From Comamonadaceae bacterium (GTDB taxonomy: Bacteria > Pseudomonadota > Gammaproteobacteria > Burkholderiales > Burkholderiaceae_C), in NCBI GenBank assembly GCA_027484575.1, contig JAIXSQ010000013.1, positions 293,480 to 357,479 of the forward strand: 64,000 nucleotides of DNA, given 5' to 3'. Numbering within the stretch: position 1 is the stretch's first letter; the number at the start of each line of letters is the position of its first letter. Under the pieces are notes generated by a model. That model did not search any database. It was not told the origin of the DNA and saw only the letters and a list, made by a program, of their open reading frames with translations. This document shows, piece after piece, positions 63,319-64,000 of this stretch. Both the position numbers and the translations under genes were made by a program.

Positions 63319-64000
63319 CAGCCATTCCGCTGAGCGCGTTGCGCGATTCGCTGCGCGCGGAGGCCCGCCGCGGGCCCGATCCGGTCGTCACCGACGCGCC
63401 GACCAAGACCACCCAGATCATTGCCATCTACGGCAAGGGTGGCATCGGCAAGAGCTTCACCCTGGCCAACCTGAGCTACATGATGGCCCAGCAGGGCAAG
63501 AAGGTCCTGCTGATCGGCTGCGATCCCAAGAGCGACACCACCAGCCTGCTGTTCGGCGGCAAGGCCACGCCGACCATCATCGAGACCAGTTCGCGCAAGA
63601 AGCTCGCGGGCGAGCAGGTCGCCATCGGCGACGTCTGCTTCAAGCGCGACGGCGTGTACGCCATGGAGCTGGGCGGCCCGGAGGTCGGCCGCGGCTGCGG
63701 CGGCCGTGGGATCATCCACGGCTTCGAGACCCTGGAGAAGCTGGGCTTCCACGATTGGGGCTTTGACTTCGTCCTGCTCGACTTCCTCGGTGACGTGGTG
63801 TGCGGCGGCTTCGGCCTGCCGATCGCCCGCGACATGTGCCAGAAGGTCATCGTCGTCGCCAGCAACGACCTCCAGTCCCTGTACGTCGCCAACAACGTCT
63901 GCAGCGCGGTCGAGTACTTCCGCAAGCTCGGCGGCAACGTGGGCGTCGCCGGGATGGTGATCAACAAGGACGACGGCACCGGCGAAGCCAAGGCCTTCGC
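63315..64000 (+). CDS. bchX: Chlorophyllide reductase iron protein BchX (3' end outside window)
   Basis: The first 228 residues of the NifH-like ATPase subunit of chlorophyllide a reductase (BchXYZ), which reduces ring B. P-loop YGKGGIGKS at residues 39-47, switch region IGCDPKSDTTSLLFGG, first cluster cysteine in GGPEVGRGCGGRGIIHGFETLE, second in LDFLGDVVCGGFGLPIARDMCQKVIVVASNDLQSLYVANN. The N-terminal extension of about 30 residues before QIIAIYGKGG distinguishes BchX from BchL. The ATG overlaps the bchC stop. The frame runs open to the window edge; bchY and bchZ are expected next. Confidence 0.95.
   Translation, partial: MTAIPLSALRDSLRAEARRGPDPVVTDAPTKTTQIIAIYGKGGIGKSFTLANLSYMMAQQGKKVLLIGCDPKSDTTSLLFGGKATPTIIETSSRKKLAGEQVAIGDVCFKRDGVYAMELGGPEVGRGCGGRGIIHGFETLEKLGFHDWGFDFVLLDFLGDVVCGGFGLPIARDMCQKVIVVASNDLQSLYVANNVCSAVEYFRKLGGNVGVAGMVINKDDGTGEAKAF

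Noticed and set aside
63315..64000. bchL or nifH
   Set aside because: The ATGA overlap with bchC and the N-terminal extension before the P-loop indicate BchX.

Overview
The window is a very GC-rich chromosomal stretch with almost no non-coding space. Gene content points to a purple photosynthetic betaproteobacterium of the Burkholderiales (Comamonadaceae or Rubrivivax/Roseateles-like): Bug-type solute receptors, a split metH behind an SAH riboswitch, a TorF-glnK-amtB nitrogen operon, an HpaR-type catabolic operon, and at the right edge a photosynthesis gene cluster with the spheroidene-pathway methyltransferase crtF. I see no insertion sequence, prophage, CRISPR array, tRNA or rRNA. The placement is inference from gene families, not a search.

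Layout. 1-7.2 kb: the tail of a TetR regulator, a coupled LysR/metallophosphoesterase pair, two small unknown proteins, GTP-type PEP carboxykinase, a small membrane protein, a thioesterase and a threonine dehydratase. 7.4-11.7 kb: a double-AAA ATPase of unknown role and recQ, convergent on a REP-like hairpin. 11.9-20.6 kb: a hybrid histidine kinase, metH part 1, a MASE3-like kinase, a divergent Bug receptor, then metH part 2 behind an SAH riboswitch. 20.7-26.2 kb: a YihY protein, comM, and torF-glnK-amtB behind a sigma-54 promoter, ending in a strong terminator. 26.3-34.8 kb: a kinase-like fragment protein, a phosphoesterase, a nucleotidyltransferase-fold protein, an SMP-30 lactonase, glcE-glcF without glcD, glutathione peroxidase, a DMT exporter and an LplT-like transporter. 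35-41.5 kb: alanine racemase, then a tight minus-strand operon with hpaR, a frameshifted Bug receptor, an hpaF-like isomerase, an hpaI-like aldolase, a class II aldolase, a ketopantoate-reductase-like gene and an exporter. 41.6-55.4 kb: radA, ilvE, a zinc-finger protein, waaF, a two-component system, ampG, an M48 protease, an EamA exporter, pyrF, a DUF3606 protein and uvrA.

55.4-64 kb is the left part of a photosynthesis gene cluster: bchI-bchD-bchO (Mg chelatase and accessory protein), a convergent CcmI/CycH-like cytochrome c assembly protein, crtE-crtF (carotenoid) and bchC-bchX (bacteriochlorophyll a; bchX runs off the edge). The three promoter regions each carry a perfect TGT-N12-ACA palindrome, the binding motif of the photosynthesis repressor PpsR/CrtJ, placed over core promoter elements. 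The cluster therefore looks like one redox/light regulon inside an otherwise housekeeping chromosome.

Regulation visible in sequence includes the SAH riboswitch with an alternative hairpin over the metH2 ribosome-binding site, the sigma-54 promoter, the PpsR sites, a probable HpaR operator, a structured pckG leader, and a repeated promoter architecture in which the -10 box ends only 5-8 bases before the start codon (leaderless or nearly leaderless mRNAs).
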